Positions 8,464 through 16,878 of a stretch of 64,000 bases of DNA are shown here, one piece after another. Position numbers and translations under genes: made by a program. Positions within the stretch are counted from its first letter, which is position 1. Each line of letters starts with the position of its first letter. The notes beneath the pieces were generated by a model. It did no database searches. It saw only the letters and a program-made list of their open reading frames with translations, and was not told the origin of the DNA. Location of the stretch: NCBI GenBank assembly GCA_030041305.1, contig JASHOC010000165.1, positions 23,800-87,799 on the forward strand. The letters run 5' to 3'. Source of the DNA: Acidobacteriaceae bacterium. Its GTDB lineage: Bacteria; Acidobacteriota; Terriglobia; Terriglobales; Acidobacteriaceae.

Positions 8464-9240
8464 ATGAAGTCAGGGAAAATTGTGCTCGGCATCGGGAGTC
8501 TGGTTCTTATGTTGGCGGCGGGGCCGGCGCTCTGGGCGCAGGCCGACGGCTGGCCCGCCATGGGCAGGGGTTTTAGGGCTGGCGGGGGGTTCGGTGGTTT
8601 CCGGATGGCTTCTTCGGTGACCGGCGCGCCGTATTCCGCGGTCCGCACTATCACACACGTGGAGAAGCTGGCGAACGGCACAACCATCACTCACCAGACC
8701 GTCATCCAGGAGGCTCGCGACTCAAATGGCAGAACTTACACCGAGACGCAGATGCAAAGCGCATCGGGGACGGCGCGTATTCTGTACCGCGTCTTCGACC
8801 CGGTGAATCGCGAGTCCATCAATTGGTCCTCCAGCGCCAAGACCGCGAGCGTTATGCATCTGCCCGACCCGAGCCAGACGGGGAGCCGGCCCAGGAGCGG
8901 GGCTTGGCGCGCTTCCGGAGCGCGTCGAAACGCCCAATTGAAGCCGACCGTGCAATCGCTGGGCTCCAAGACCATCGACGGCGTGGTGGCCGACGGCACG
9001 CTCACTACAATCGTTATTCCGGCAGGCCGGGACGGCAACGATCAGGCGATCACGGTCACGCATGAATCGTGGGTCGCCTCCGACCTGAAAGTCACGGTTC
9101 AGCGCATCGACACCGATCCGCGCTCCGGCACCACGACCACCGAGGTGACGAACATCAGTCGCGCCGAGCCGAGCGCAGCGCTTTTCCAGGCGCCGGCGGG
9201 TTACACGGTCCAGGACCGGTATCCAGGTCAGCGTCCCTGA
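8464..9240 (+). CDS. exported protein of unknown function, acidobacterial type
   Basis: A 258-aa protein with a signal peptide (MKSGKIVLGIGSLVLMLAAG, then PALWAQA). The mature part has the pattern PYSAVRTITHVEKLANGTTI, then RDSNGRTYTETQ, then TIDGVVADGTLTTIVIPAG and ESWVASDLKVTVQ. I associate this pattern with exported proteins that are abundant in Acidobacteria, but no function is known to me. ATG at 8464 follows AGGAGGGTGTCGCA; the same AGGAGG-like segment occurs twice (CACGGGAGGGTGTT, CACAGGAGGGTGTC) within 40 bases of the start. Confidence 0.8.
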   Translation: MKSGKIVLGIGSLVLMLAAGPALWAQADGWPAMGRGFRAGGGFGGFRMASSVTGAPYSAVRTITHVEKLANGTTITHQTVIQEARDSNGRTYTETQMQSASGTARILYRVFDPVNRESINWSSSAKTASVMHLPDPSQTGSRPRSGAWRASGARRNAQLKPTVQSLGSKTIDGVVADGTLTTIVIPAGRDGNDQAITVTHESWVASDLKVTVQRIDTDPRSGTTTTEVTNISRAEPSAALFQAPAGYTVQDRYPGQRP

Positions 9241-9283
9241 GCCCGGCCCTGAAGTGCTCTGCGACGTCATGCGCGTGCTTGGT

Positions 9284-10144
9284 TTAGCGCGCGGGAAAGA
9301 GGAAGCGCAACATGGGCCGGACGCGGCGGGCCCAACTGGCTTCGTCGTGGGCGCCGCCGGCGACGCGCTCGAAGTGGAGGTCTTTGCCGGGCCTCCAGCC
9401 GCCCGCCTGGAGCCGGAGCGACAGTTCCTCGGCGTCCTCTGCGGTGCGCCCGCCCTCATTCGCGCCGACGTCGAGCCAGATGCGCGGCTTAGGCGCGATG
9501 CGGGGCGCGCACAGATCGACATAACGGAGAATGCTTTTGTTGTTCCACCAAACGCTGGGCGAGAGCACGGCCAGTTTGCCGAATTGCTCCGCATAGCGCA
9601 GGCCCAGATATAGAGTGACCAGCCCGCCGAGCGAAGAACCGCCCATTCCGGTCCCGTCGCGCTCGGGACGGACGCGATAGCGTCCTGCCACCCAGGGCAT
9701 CAGTTCACGCGTTAAGAGGAGACCGTATTGCTCCGCCTCGCCGCCCATGCGGCCATCGTGCTGGTGCGTATACTCGGCCAGCCTCCGCTCGCCGGCGTGG
9801 TAGACGCCCACAATCAGCAGCGGCTCGGCTTCCCTGCATTGAATGGCGGCGTCGGCGTGTTCGCGCACCTGCCAGGTGACTCCGGGTTGGAACGAAGTCT
9901 GGAGATCGAAGGGGTTTTGCCCATCGTGGAGATAGAGCACCGGATAAAGGCGCGCGGGATGCTGGTCGTATCCGGGCGGCATGTAGACCGCAATATCGCG
10001 GGCGCCGGGCAAGTAACGGCTGGTGAAGCCGCGATGGAGAAGGACGCGAGGATGAATGGCCTCCGCGCCGGCCACAGGCAAGCCGCCGACGTCGTTCCAC
10101 GATGGTGTTTCCGGCGTCAAAGTGCGCCCCCATTTGCTGGACAC
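9284..10144 (-). CDS. esterase of the enterochelin-esterase/esterase D family
   Basis: A 286-aa alpha/beta hydrolase (PF00756 type). It shows the family strand DIAVYMPPGYDQHPARLYPV, the LYLHDGQNPFD segment, the nucleophile elbow GMGGSSLGGL and a C-terminal GGAHDEASW carrying the likely catalytic His. No signal peptide is seen, so it is probably cytoplasmic, unlike the esterase at 21999. The start is a GTG without a strong ribosome site, so it is uncertain. It is convergent with the 8464 gene (44 bp apart). Substrate unknown. Confidence 0.88.
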   Translation of the reverse strand: MSSKWGRTLTPETPSWNDVGGLPVAGAEAIHPRVLLHRGFTSRYLPGARDIAVYMPPGYDQHPARLYPVLYLHDGQNPFDLQTSFQPGVTWQVREHADAAIQCREAEPLLIVGVYHAGERRLAEYTHQHDGRMGGEAEQYGLLLTRELMPWVAGRYRVRPERDGTGMGGSSLGGLVTLYLGLRYAEQFGKLAVLSPSVWWNNKSILRYVDLCAPRIAPKPRIWLDVGANEGGRTAEDAEELSLRLQAGGWRPGKDLHFERVAGGAHDEASWARRVRPMLRFLFPAR

Positions 10145-10356
10145 ACTTCATTCTGCCATGTGGACCAATCCGACCCTGCGTTTGATTGCCTGACATGGAG
10201 GTCGACATCCTGCGGCCATAGGGTTCCCTTGCCTGTTGCGCAGAGCGGTTCCAAGCCGAGAACGAACGTCGTCCGCCTGATGGAAGAGTCATGTATGAAT
10301 TCGACCTGCTCGCGGCAGCCAGGCTATGCGAGTGGGGCCCTACCCCTCCTGTTCAG

Positions 10357-10785
10357 CTAACGGGCCATACCGTCGACGGCGAAGAGAGGGCCGGGCGATT
10401 TGCCCTCGGCAACGCCCTTGAGCCGGAACATCAGTTCGCCCCAGACGGTATTGCACGAGACAAAGTAGTCAGTTGGCGCCTCCCAGCCGCCATGCGTGAA
10501 GCGCAGAAGAGTTCCGGATATGGTCTCCGCGAGACGGAACGTGATCCGTGTTCCTGCCCATTCCTGGCCGGTCTCGCAGCGCCACTCAAACTCCAAGGGC
10601 GGGGTAGCGATCAGGCGCCGCAGCCGGTAGACCGTTGTCCGCAGGAAGAAGCCCAATTCCAAAGCGCCGTCTGCCTCCGTAACGTCCTCAGCCCACCAAC
10701 TGCGCAAACCATCGGCGGTCGAAATCAGCGGATAGATTGTTTCCGGCTTGGCTCCAACTTGCAAAGAGTGCTGAATATCAGACAT
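10357..10785 (-). CDS. SRPBCC (AHSA1-like) domain protein
   Basis: A 142-aa single-domain protein. The start SLQVGAKPETIYPLISTADG and the following LRSWWAEDVTEADG, FEWRCETGQEWAGTRITFRL and LLRFTHGGWEA segments fit the START/Bet v1-like SRPBCC fold of the Aha1/AHSA1 type, which binds hydrophobic ligands. The in-frame extension to 10941 lacks conserved sequence, so ATG 10785 was chosen (AAAGG upstream). No operon partner; ligand unknown. Confidence 0.8.
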   Translation of the reverse strand: MSDIQHSLQVGAKPETIYPLISTADGLRSWWAEDVTEADGALELGFFLRTTVYRLRRLIATPPLEFEWRCETGQEWAGTRITFRLAETISGTLLRFTHGGWEAPTDYFVSCNTVWGELMFRLKGVAEGKSPGPLFAVDGMAR

Positions 10786-11194
10786 GGGTTGAGCCTTTCT
10801 CTTGGCGGCGACACATTCGCGCAGCTGGATGCGCATCGGCTCGCCAAGACCAACCGATCTGTGGGAATACGCTGACCGGTTCGAAACAGGCGGCAGCCAA
10901 GCAAAGTCGCGAGTGACGGCAAACCACGGAATCCGGCACATCCCCGGCGGGCGGCGTTGTTGCTTCCATTATGCTTCCTACTCCTCTTGAAATCGCGTCC
11001 CATCGGCGCCGGCTGCTAGGAGAAAGGCGAGAGTGCGCATAGGAGCCCCGGCTTGCGCTCAGTGCGGTAAGCTGGACCGGACCAGCCAGAGGCGAGCGGA
11101 TGCTTCGCGTAGGCGAGACGGACGACTGCTGTGGGCGAATTCTCCAGTCTTTCGCGGGATGGCAGCGATGAAAATGTGTTCACTTTTAGGACAA
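10786..11194. other. divergent intergenic region
   Basis: About 400 bp between the SRPBCC gene and the GH105 gene. It must hold both promoters, but no good sigma-70 pair or operator was seen, and no gene. Confidence 0.5.
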
Positions 11195-12352
11195 ATGAGA
11201 CTTGCCAAGTGGGTCTGCGCTCTTGTTTTTGCCGGCGTGTTCCTGTCTGCGGCTGGATTGGCCGCGCAAACGGCTTCGGAACAGCCCGCGCCGGTTGCGC
11301 CGCCGGGAGATTCGCCGGCCACGGCCGGGACGCCGGCGAGTCTTGCGGCGAAGCTGACACGGCGCGACCTGGCCAAAGCGATGAAGCTGGTGGCCGATTG
11401 GCAACTCGGGCGGCTGCCCGCCGAGCCGCAAGTGGACTGGACGTGGGCCGCGCTCTACGACGGTTTCATGGCCGTTCCACCGCAGGTAGCCGGCGACCGC
11501 TACCGGCAGGCGATGTTGCGCATCGGCGAAGAGCTCCATTGGCAGCCAGGACCGCGGGTCATGGTGGCGGACGACCAGGCCGTTGGCCAGATGTACATGG
11601 AGCAGTATTTTTTGCACAAAGATCCGAAGATGATGGAGCCCGTGCGCGCGCGCCTCGATGTTGAAATCGCGACGCCTGAGTCGGCGTATCCCAAACAGCC
11701 ACTCTGGTGGTGGTGCGATGCGCTCTTCATGGCCCCGCCCGTCTTTGCCGACATGTTTGCGGCCACCGGAGACGCGAAGTATCTCGACTTCATGGACCGC
11801 CAATGGACCATCACCACCAACCTGCTTTACGACCGGACGAAGCAACTCTACTCGCGCGACGCAACCTACCTTGACAAGCACGAAATGAACGGAGAAAAGA
11901 TTTTCTGGTCGCGTGGGAACGGCTGGGTCATGGGCGGGATAGTGCGCGTGCTCAAGGAATTGCCGGTGGACTCACCCCTGCGGCCGAAGTTCGTGGAACA
12001 GCTCAAGGAGATGTCGGCCGAGATGCTCTCGATTCAGGGCAAGGACGGCCTTTGGCGCCCCGGCCTGCTCGATCCCGGCGCTTATCCGCTGCCTGAGATT
12101 TCCGGCAGCGCCTTCATTACGTATGCGATGGCTTACGGCGTGAACGAGGGCATCCTGGACCGCGCGACGTACGGGCCCGCGGTGGAGAGAGCCTGGATCG
12201 GCATGTTGAAGCATGTGTTCGCGGATGGCCGCCTGGGCTCGATCCAGCCGGTTGGGGCCGCTCCCGGCGCATTTACTGAGACAACCAGCTACGTGTACGG
12301 GGTGGGCGCGTATCTGCTGGCCGGATCGGAGATTTATCGGGCGGCGAAGTGA
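11195..12352 (+). CDS. exported glycoside hydrolase family 88/105 protein
   Basis: A 385-aa protein with a signal peptide (MRLAKWVCALVFAGVFLSAAG, cleavage near LAAQT). The catalytic domain shows GH88/GH105 marks: WWWCDALFMAPPVFADMFA, DRTKQLYSRDATYLD and the signature IFWSRGNGWVMGGIVRVLKE. The family removes unsaturated galacturonyl or glucuronyl residues left by polysaccharide lyases, for example from rhamnogalacturonan, by hydration of the double bond. ATG 11195 was chosen because TTTTAGGA precedes it and it starts the signal peptide; in-frame ATGs at 11159, 11168 and 11174 are possible. No linked polysaccharide lyase is in the window. Confidence 0.88.
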   Translation: MRLAKWVCALVFAGVFLSAAGLAAQTASEQPAPVAPPGDSPATAGTPASLAAKLTRRDLAKAMKLVADWQLGRLPAEPQVDWTWAALYDGFMAVPPQVAGDRYRQAMLRIGEELHWQPGPRVMVADDQAVGQMYMEQYFLHKDPKMMEPVRARLDVEIATPESAYPKQPLWWWCDALFMAPPVFADMFAATGDAKYLDFMDRQWTITTNLLYDRTKQLYSRDATYLDKHEMNGEKIFWSRGNGWVMGGIVRVLKELPVDSPLRPKFVEQLKEMSAEMLSIQGKDGLWRPGLLDPGAYPLPEISGSAFITYAMAYGVNEGILDRATYGPAVERAWIGMLKHVFADGRLGSIQPVGAAPGAFTETTSYVYGVGAYLLAGSEIYRAAK

Positions 12353-12437
12353 GTGGGCCCGGGAACAGAGAACAGAGAGCAGAGCAGGGATAAGGGATGG
12401 GGATGCGTCGGTTATGCGAGCCCCTTCAGACTTGCGA

Positions 12438-13877
12438 TCACTCCCACACGCCGGTTTGGAGGTACTCATCCATGGCTTTTGCGGCTTTGCGGCCGGCGCC
12501 CATGGCGAGAATCACGGTGGCGCTGCCGGTAACGATGTCGCCGCCAGCAAAGACGCCGCGCTTCGACGTGCGGAGGGTTTCGGGGTCGGCGACGATGTAA
12601 TTGCGGGCGTTTGTCTTGAGATCAGGCGTAGCGCTCTGCACGATGGGGTTAGCGTGCGTGCCCACGCCGATGATGACGACGCTGGCCGCGAGCACGTGCT
12701 CGGAGCCGCGGACGGGAATGGGACGGCGGCGGCCGCTCGCGTCCGGTTCGCCCAGCTCCATGCGCACGCAACGCGCGCCGGTAAGCCAACCGCCCTCGCC
12801 GCCTAGGAACTCGACGGGATCGGTCAACATCTGGAACCGGATGCCTTCTTCGCGCGCGTGGCGCACCTCTTCAGCGCGGGCGGGCATTTCAGCTTCCGAG
12901 CGCCGGTAGACCAGCGTCGCGGTGCGCGCGCCGAGGTGGCGGGCGGTGCGCACAGCGTCCATGGCGGTGTTGCCGCCGCCAACCACGATCACGTCACGAT
13001 CCCGGCAATCGTAAATGGGTTCGTCGAAGCGGGGGTACTGCCAGGCGCGCATGAGGTTGGTGCGGGTAAGGAATTCGTTGGCGGAGTAGACGCCGTTGAG
13101 GTGCTCACCGGGTATGCCGAGAAACTGGGGCAGTCCCGCGCCCGTGGCGACGAAGATGGCGTCGTAGCCTTCGACGCGCATGAGTTCGTCAAGGGTGACG
13201 GTTTTGCCGACGACGACATTGGTTTCGAACTCGACGCCCATGCGGCGGAGGTTATCGATTTCGCGCTTGACGATGGGCTTGGGCAGGCGGAATTCGGGGA
13301 TGCCGTAGACGAGGACTCCACCCGGCTCGTGAAGGGCCTCGAAGACGCGCACACGATGGCCTTTTTGCACCAGGTCGCCGGCGGCGGAGAGGCCGGCCGG
13401 TCCGCTGCCGACAATGGCCACGCTCTTGCCCGTAGGCGGGGCAATAGCGGGAAGACCAAGACTGCCGCTTTCGCGCTCGAAATCGGCGATGAAGCGCTCG
13501 AGGTTGCCGATGGCCAGCGGGTCGCCTTTGCGGCCGAGCACACAGCCGCCCTCGCATTGGTTTTCCTGCGGGCAGACGCGGCCGGTGATGGCGGGCAGGG
13601 CGTTGTCTTCGCGCATTTTGGCCGCGGCGGCGAGGAACTGGCCGGCGCAGATGAGCGCGACGACTTGCTTGATTTTGACGCCAACCGGACAGTTGACCTG
13701 ACAGGTTGGGCGGGCGCAGGCGAGGCAGCGCGTGGCTTCGGTGATTGCATCGGTCTCATGGAGACCGAGGTTCACTTCTTCGAAGCAATGGGACCGGGCT
13801 TCCGGATCGATAGCCGGCATCGCGACGCGCGGAATCCTCATGCGCGCCTTGAGCGGGAGCGGATTGGCTTCAATCAT
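12438..13877 (-). CDS. nfnB: NADPH-binding large subunit of NfnAB-type transhydrogenase (glutamate synthase small-chain family)
   Basis: A 479-aa flavoprotein. The N-terminal ferredoxin-like part carries Cys clusters (TRCLACARPTCQVNCPVGV, VCPQENQCEGGC). An FAD motif (SVAIVGSGPAGLSAAGDLV) and an NADP motif (DVIVVGGGNTAMDAVRTA) follow, and the protein ends with the conserved FAGGDIVTGSATVILAMGAG. Alone it resembles the GltD subunit of glutamate synthase, but it overlaps by 8 nt a ferredoxin-NADP reductase alpha-type gene, and there is no GltB. That pairing is characteristic of NfnAB/SudBA, which couples NADH, NADPH and ferredoxin by flavin-based bifurcation. Sulfide dehydrogenase is an alternative name for the same complex. 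Confidence 0.88.
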   Translation of the reverse strand: MIEANPLPLKARMRIPRVAMPAIDPEARSHCFEEVNLGLHETDAITEATRCLACARPTCQVNCPVGVKIKQVVALICAGQFLAAAAKMREDNALPAITGRVCPQENQCEGGCVLGRKGDPLAIGNLERFIADFERESGSLGLPAIAPPTGKSVAIVGSGPAGLSAAGDLVQKGHRVRVFEALHEPGGVLVYGIPEFRLPKPIVKREIDNLRRMGVEFETNVVVGKTVTLDELMRVEGYDAIFVATGAGLPQFLGIPGEHLNGVYSANEFLTRTNLMRAWQYPRFDEPIYDCRDRDVIVVGGGNTAMDAVRTARHLGARTATLVYRRSEAEMPARAEEVRHAREEGIRFQMLTDPVEFLGGEGGWLTGARCVRMELGEPDASGRRRPIPVRGSEHVLAASVVIIGVGTHANPIVQSATPDLKTNARNYIVADPETLRTSKRGVFAGGDIVTGSATVILAMGAGRKAAKAMDEYLQTGVWE

Positions 13878-14796
13878 TGCGCCCCTCCTCGTCCGCCAAC
13901 TCGGCCCGCAGCCGCGCCAGTTCGTCCTCCTTGGCCGCCAGTTCAGCGCGGAGCTGCGCCAGCTCTTTGGCCTTGTCCGCCTCGAACTGCTTCAGCGACG
14001 CGCACTCCTTGTCGCGGTACATGGCGTTGCGTTGCATGAGTACGTCGAAATTGACTTCGGCGGCGTCGAACTCGGGACCGTCGACGCACGCAAACTTGCT
14101 CTGGTTGCCAATCAGCACGCGGCAACCACCGCACATGCCGGTGCCGTCGACCATGATGGAATTGAGGCTGACCACGGTTTGAATGCCGAGCGGCGTGGTG
14201 AGCTGGGCCACGGCGCGCATCATGGGCACAGGGCCTACGGCGAGGACGAAGTTGATGGCGCGGCCCGAGTCAAGCAGTTCCTTGAGCTTTTTCGTCACCA
14301 AGCCGGACTCACCGTAACTGCCGTCGTCGGTCATGATGTAGGTTTCGGAGCTGGCGGCGCGGATTTCGTCCTCGAAGACCACCATTTCGCGGGTGCGTGC
14401 GCCTTCAATGAAGATGACGTGGTTATCGGCGTCTTTGAGAGCCTTGGCAGTGGGCAGCGCCATGGCTGTGCCCACACTGCCAGCCACCACCGCGACCGTG
14501 CCGTAGCGCTTGATTGCAGAGGGGTGGCCGAGGGGGCCGACGATGTCGAGAATGCAGTCGCCGGCTTCGAGGCAATTGAGCAGCGACGTAGTCTTGCCGA
14601 CGGCCTGCACGGCGAGGGTCACGGTTCCTGCGGAGGGGTCGGAGCTTTTGATGGTGAGGGGAATGCGCTCCCCACGCTCGCGCAGGCGAACAATGACGAA
14701 CTGCCCGGGGCGCTGCTTGCGGGCGATGCGCGGCGCCTCGATGGTAAACTGCCTGATTTTGAAACCGACGTCGCGGGCTTCGATAATCCTGTACAT
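13870..14796 (-). CDS. nfnA: NADH-binding small subunit of NfnAB-type transhydrogenase with coiled-coil tail
   Basis: A 308-aa ferredoxin-NADP reductase-like protein. It has an FAD domain (KQRPGQFVIVRLRERGERIP), a pyridine-nucleotide domain (VAVVAGSVGTAMALPTAKAL) and a C-terminal [2Fe-2S] site (DGTGMCGGCRV, then FACVDGPEFD). After the usual family end there is an additional helix of about 40 residues with repeated ELAQLRAELAAKEDELARLR, a clear coiled-coil pattern. ATG 14796 starts the conserved MYRIIEARDVGFKIRQF; a longer frame to 14919 lacks similarity. The stop overlaps the start of nfnB, so the two are translationally coupled. Confidence 0.87.
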   Translation of the reverse strand: MYRIIEARDVGFKIRQFTIEAPRIARKQRPGQFVIVRLRERGERIPLTIKSSDPSAGTVTLAVQAVGKTTSLLNCLEAGDCILDIVGPLGHPSAIKRYGTVAVVAGSVGTAMALPTAKALKDADNHVIFIEGARTREMVVFEDEIRAASSETYIMTDDGSYGESGLVTKKLKELLDSGRAINFVLAVGPVPMMRAVAQLTTPLGIQTVVSLNSIMVDGTGMCGGCRVLIGNQSKFACVDGPEFDAAEVNFDVLMQRNAMYRDKECASLKQFEADKAKELAQLRAELAAKEDELARLRAELADEEGRND

Positions 14797-15174
14797 CGGC
14801 GCCGGACTCCCGATCCGGTGAAAGGCCCCCCAGGGTGAATGGACGATCTCGCATGGACGCGCTGCGGGAAACGAGAAGGGGCGTCCGATCCTCGGGGCAG
14901 GCCGTGGCCCATCCTGCAACTCGATTATTCAGGCAAGTGGCGGAAGGATGGTGTGATGCGAGTCACGGGGGTGCTACGGGCAGCCGGCGGCGCGGCCGCG
15001 CAAATTATCGCGGCGTTCACAAATTTGTAACCAGATGTGCATACTGACCCGCTATTGCTCGAATGAGCCGGGCTCTTCGAGCTTTGGGAATGGATATTGC
15101 AATCCCCACGACATGACCTACAAGTCAGGCGCCCCAAATCGCCAGAGGACACACCCCGGCATGGAGGATCATCG
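14797..15174. other. divergent intergenic region
   Basis: About 380 bp between nfnA and the phosphoesterase. A 10-bp palindrome ACAAATTTGT lies at 15019-15028 and could be an operator. A minus-strand GATAAT sits nearby, with a poor -35. No gene is supported. Confidence 0.45.
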
Positions 15175-16788
15175 ATGCAAAAACCCCCTGCGTTCCGGGT
15201 CGCTCTCTTACTGTCCGCCGGCTGCATGGCGAATCCGCTTGCAGCCCGCGCACAGGCCGATTTCAGCCAAACCGCAACTCCCATCAAGCACGTGGTGGTG
15301 ATCTTCGGGGAAAACATCTCGTTCGATCACTACTGGGGGACCTACCCTTACGCCACGAATCCCGCCGGCGAGCCGCGTTTTACCCCCGCTCCCGGCACTC
15401 CCAGCGTGAACGGATTCACAGCCGCTCTGCTGACCGCCAATCCCAACTTCCTCAATACCGCCGGCAACGGGGCCGGAGCGTCCAACCCCTTACGGCTGGA
15501 CCGCTCCCAGGCCGCAACCGCCGATCAGGATCACGACTACACCCCGGAACAGGAAGCCTTCCATGCCGGGCTCATGGACTCCTTTCCGGAATTCACGGGA
15601 ACCCCGGGACCTCCACCCTCGGCTGACACCACCAGCGGACTGGTGATGGGCTATTACGACGGCAATACCGTCACTGCGCTGTGGAACTACGCTCAGCGCT
15701 ACGCTCTGAATGACAACGCCTACGGGACCACCTTCGGTCCGTCGTCGGTGGGGGCGATTAACCTGATCTCCGGCCAAACCAATAACGTGACGGACGAGAT
15801 AAACGCCAGCGGCGATATCGTCGGCGACGGCAGCGGCGGTTATACCCTCATCAGCGACGCCAATCCCATTGGCGACAAGTGCACCGGCACCACGAGCGGC
15901 CAGGTCAGCATGGGCGGCACGAATATCGGCGATCTGCTCGACCAGGCCGGCATCACTTGGGGATGGTTCGAGGGGGGCTTCGACCTTACGATCACCAACC
16001 CCAACGGAACCACGGGATGCGCCCGTTCTCACACCTCAACGGTGACAGGCGTGACGGAGACGGACTATATCGAACATCACGAGCCGTTCCAGTACTACAC
16101 TTCCACGTCGAATCTCGTGCACGTTCGCCCCTCCTCGGTGGCGATGATCGGTCACGACGACGGGGCCGTGCACCATCAATACGACACCCACGACTTCTTC
16201 GACACAGTGAGAGCGGGGAACATGCCCGCAGTGAGCTTCCTCAAAGCTCCTGGCTACCAGGACGCCCACGCCGGCTACTCCGATCCGCTCGATGAACAGA
16301 CTTTCGTGGTCAACGTGATCAACTTCCTCATGAGCTCGCCGTATTGGTCCTCGACGGCGGTAATCATCAATTACGACGACTCCGACGGATGGTACGATCA
16401 TCAGCTCGGCCAAATCGTAAACCAGTCCACGACTGCGGACGACATGCTGACCGGAGATGGCCATTGCGGCAATGGAACCGACACCGCGCTTCCCGGACCC
16501 AGCGGCGCCGCTCACGCGCAGGGCCGCTGCGGCTACGGTCCGCGCATTCCCATGATGGTGATCTCTCCCTGGGCGAAATCGAACTTTGTCGACCACACGC
16601 TGACCGATCAGAGTTCGATCATCCGCTTTATCGAAGACAACTGGCTGGGCGGACAACGCATCGGCGACGGGTCGTTCGACGCCATTGCCGGCTCCCTAGA
16701 CAACATGTTCGACTTCAGCCACTTCAACATGCGCGCACCGTACATGCTCAGCCCCTCGACGGGCGAGCCGATCGGCAGCATACACTGA
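15175..16788 (+). CDS. exported phosphoesterase (phospholipase C / acid phosphatase AcpA family)
   Basis: A 537-aa protein of the PF04185 family with a signal peptide ending near AARAQA. The hallmark KHVVVIFGENISFDHYWGTYP includes the catalytic-site EN and SFDHY residues. Further conserved parts are YALNDNAYGTTFGPS, WFEGGFD, HHQYDTHDFFDTV, IINYDDSDGWYDH and RIPMMVISPWAKSNFVDH. These enzymes release phosphate from phospholipids or phosphomonoesters outside the cytoplasm. GGAGG lies 7 nt before ATG 15175; a frame start at 15097 is less likely. The multicopper oxidase follows 90 bp downstream. Confidence 0.92.
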   Translation: MQKPPAFRVALLLSAGCMANPLAARAQADFSQTATPIKHVVVIFGENISFDHYWGTYPYATNPAGEPRFTPAPGTPSVNGFTAALLTANPNFLNTAGNGAGASNPLRLDRSQAATADQDHDYTPEQEAFHAGLMDSFPEFTGTPGPPPSADTTSGLVMGYYDGNTVTALWNYAQRYALNDNAYGTTFGPSSVGAINLISGQTNNVTDEINASGDIVGDGSGGYTLISDANPIGDKCTGTTSGQVSMGGTNIGDLLDQAGITWGWFEGGFDLTITNPNGTTGCARSHTSTVTGVTETDYIEHHEPFQYYTSTSNLVHVRPSSVAMIGHDDGAVHHQYDTHDFFDTVRAGNMPAVSFLKAPGYQDAHAGYSDPLDEQTFVVNVINFLMSSPYWSSTAVIINYDDSDGWYDHQLGQIVNQSTTADDMLTGDGHCGNGTDTALPGPSGAAHAQGRCGYGPRIPMMVISPWAKSNFVDHTLTDQSSIIRFIEDNWLGGQRIGDGSFDAIAGSLDNMFDFSHFNMRAPYMLSPSTGEPIGSIH

Positions 16789-16801
16789 TAGTTCCTCGGC
16801 G

Positions 16802-16835
16802 GTCCGGCTCTTTGCAAAACTGCGAAGGGCCGGAC
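16802..16835 (+). terminator. possible hairpin terminator after the phosphoesterase
   Basis: Stem GTCCGGC/GCCGGAC extended by CTT/AAG around an interior loop, 13 bp past the stop codon. There is no T tract after the stem, so it may be a transcript-stabilising hairpin only. Confidence 0.4.
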
Positions 16836-16878
16836 GGCTTGCACGACGATACCGCCCTCCTTCAAGCGACAATACGGA

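Noticed and set aside
12438..13877. GltD small subunit of glutamate synthase
   Set aside because: No gltB nearby, and the overlapping ferredoxin-NADP reductase-type gene makes NfnAB far more likely.
15019..15028. ACAAATTTGT palindrome as a defined operator
   Set aside because: Only 10 bp and A/T rich; may occur by chance, so it is noted only in the intergenic entry.
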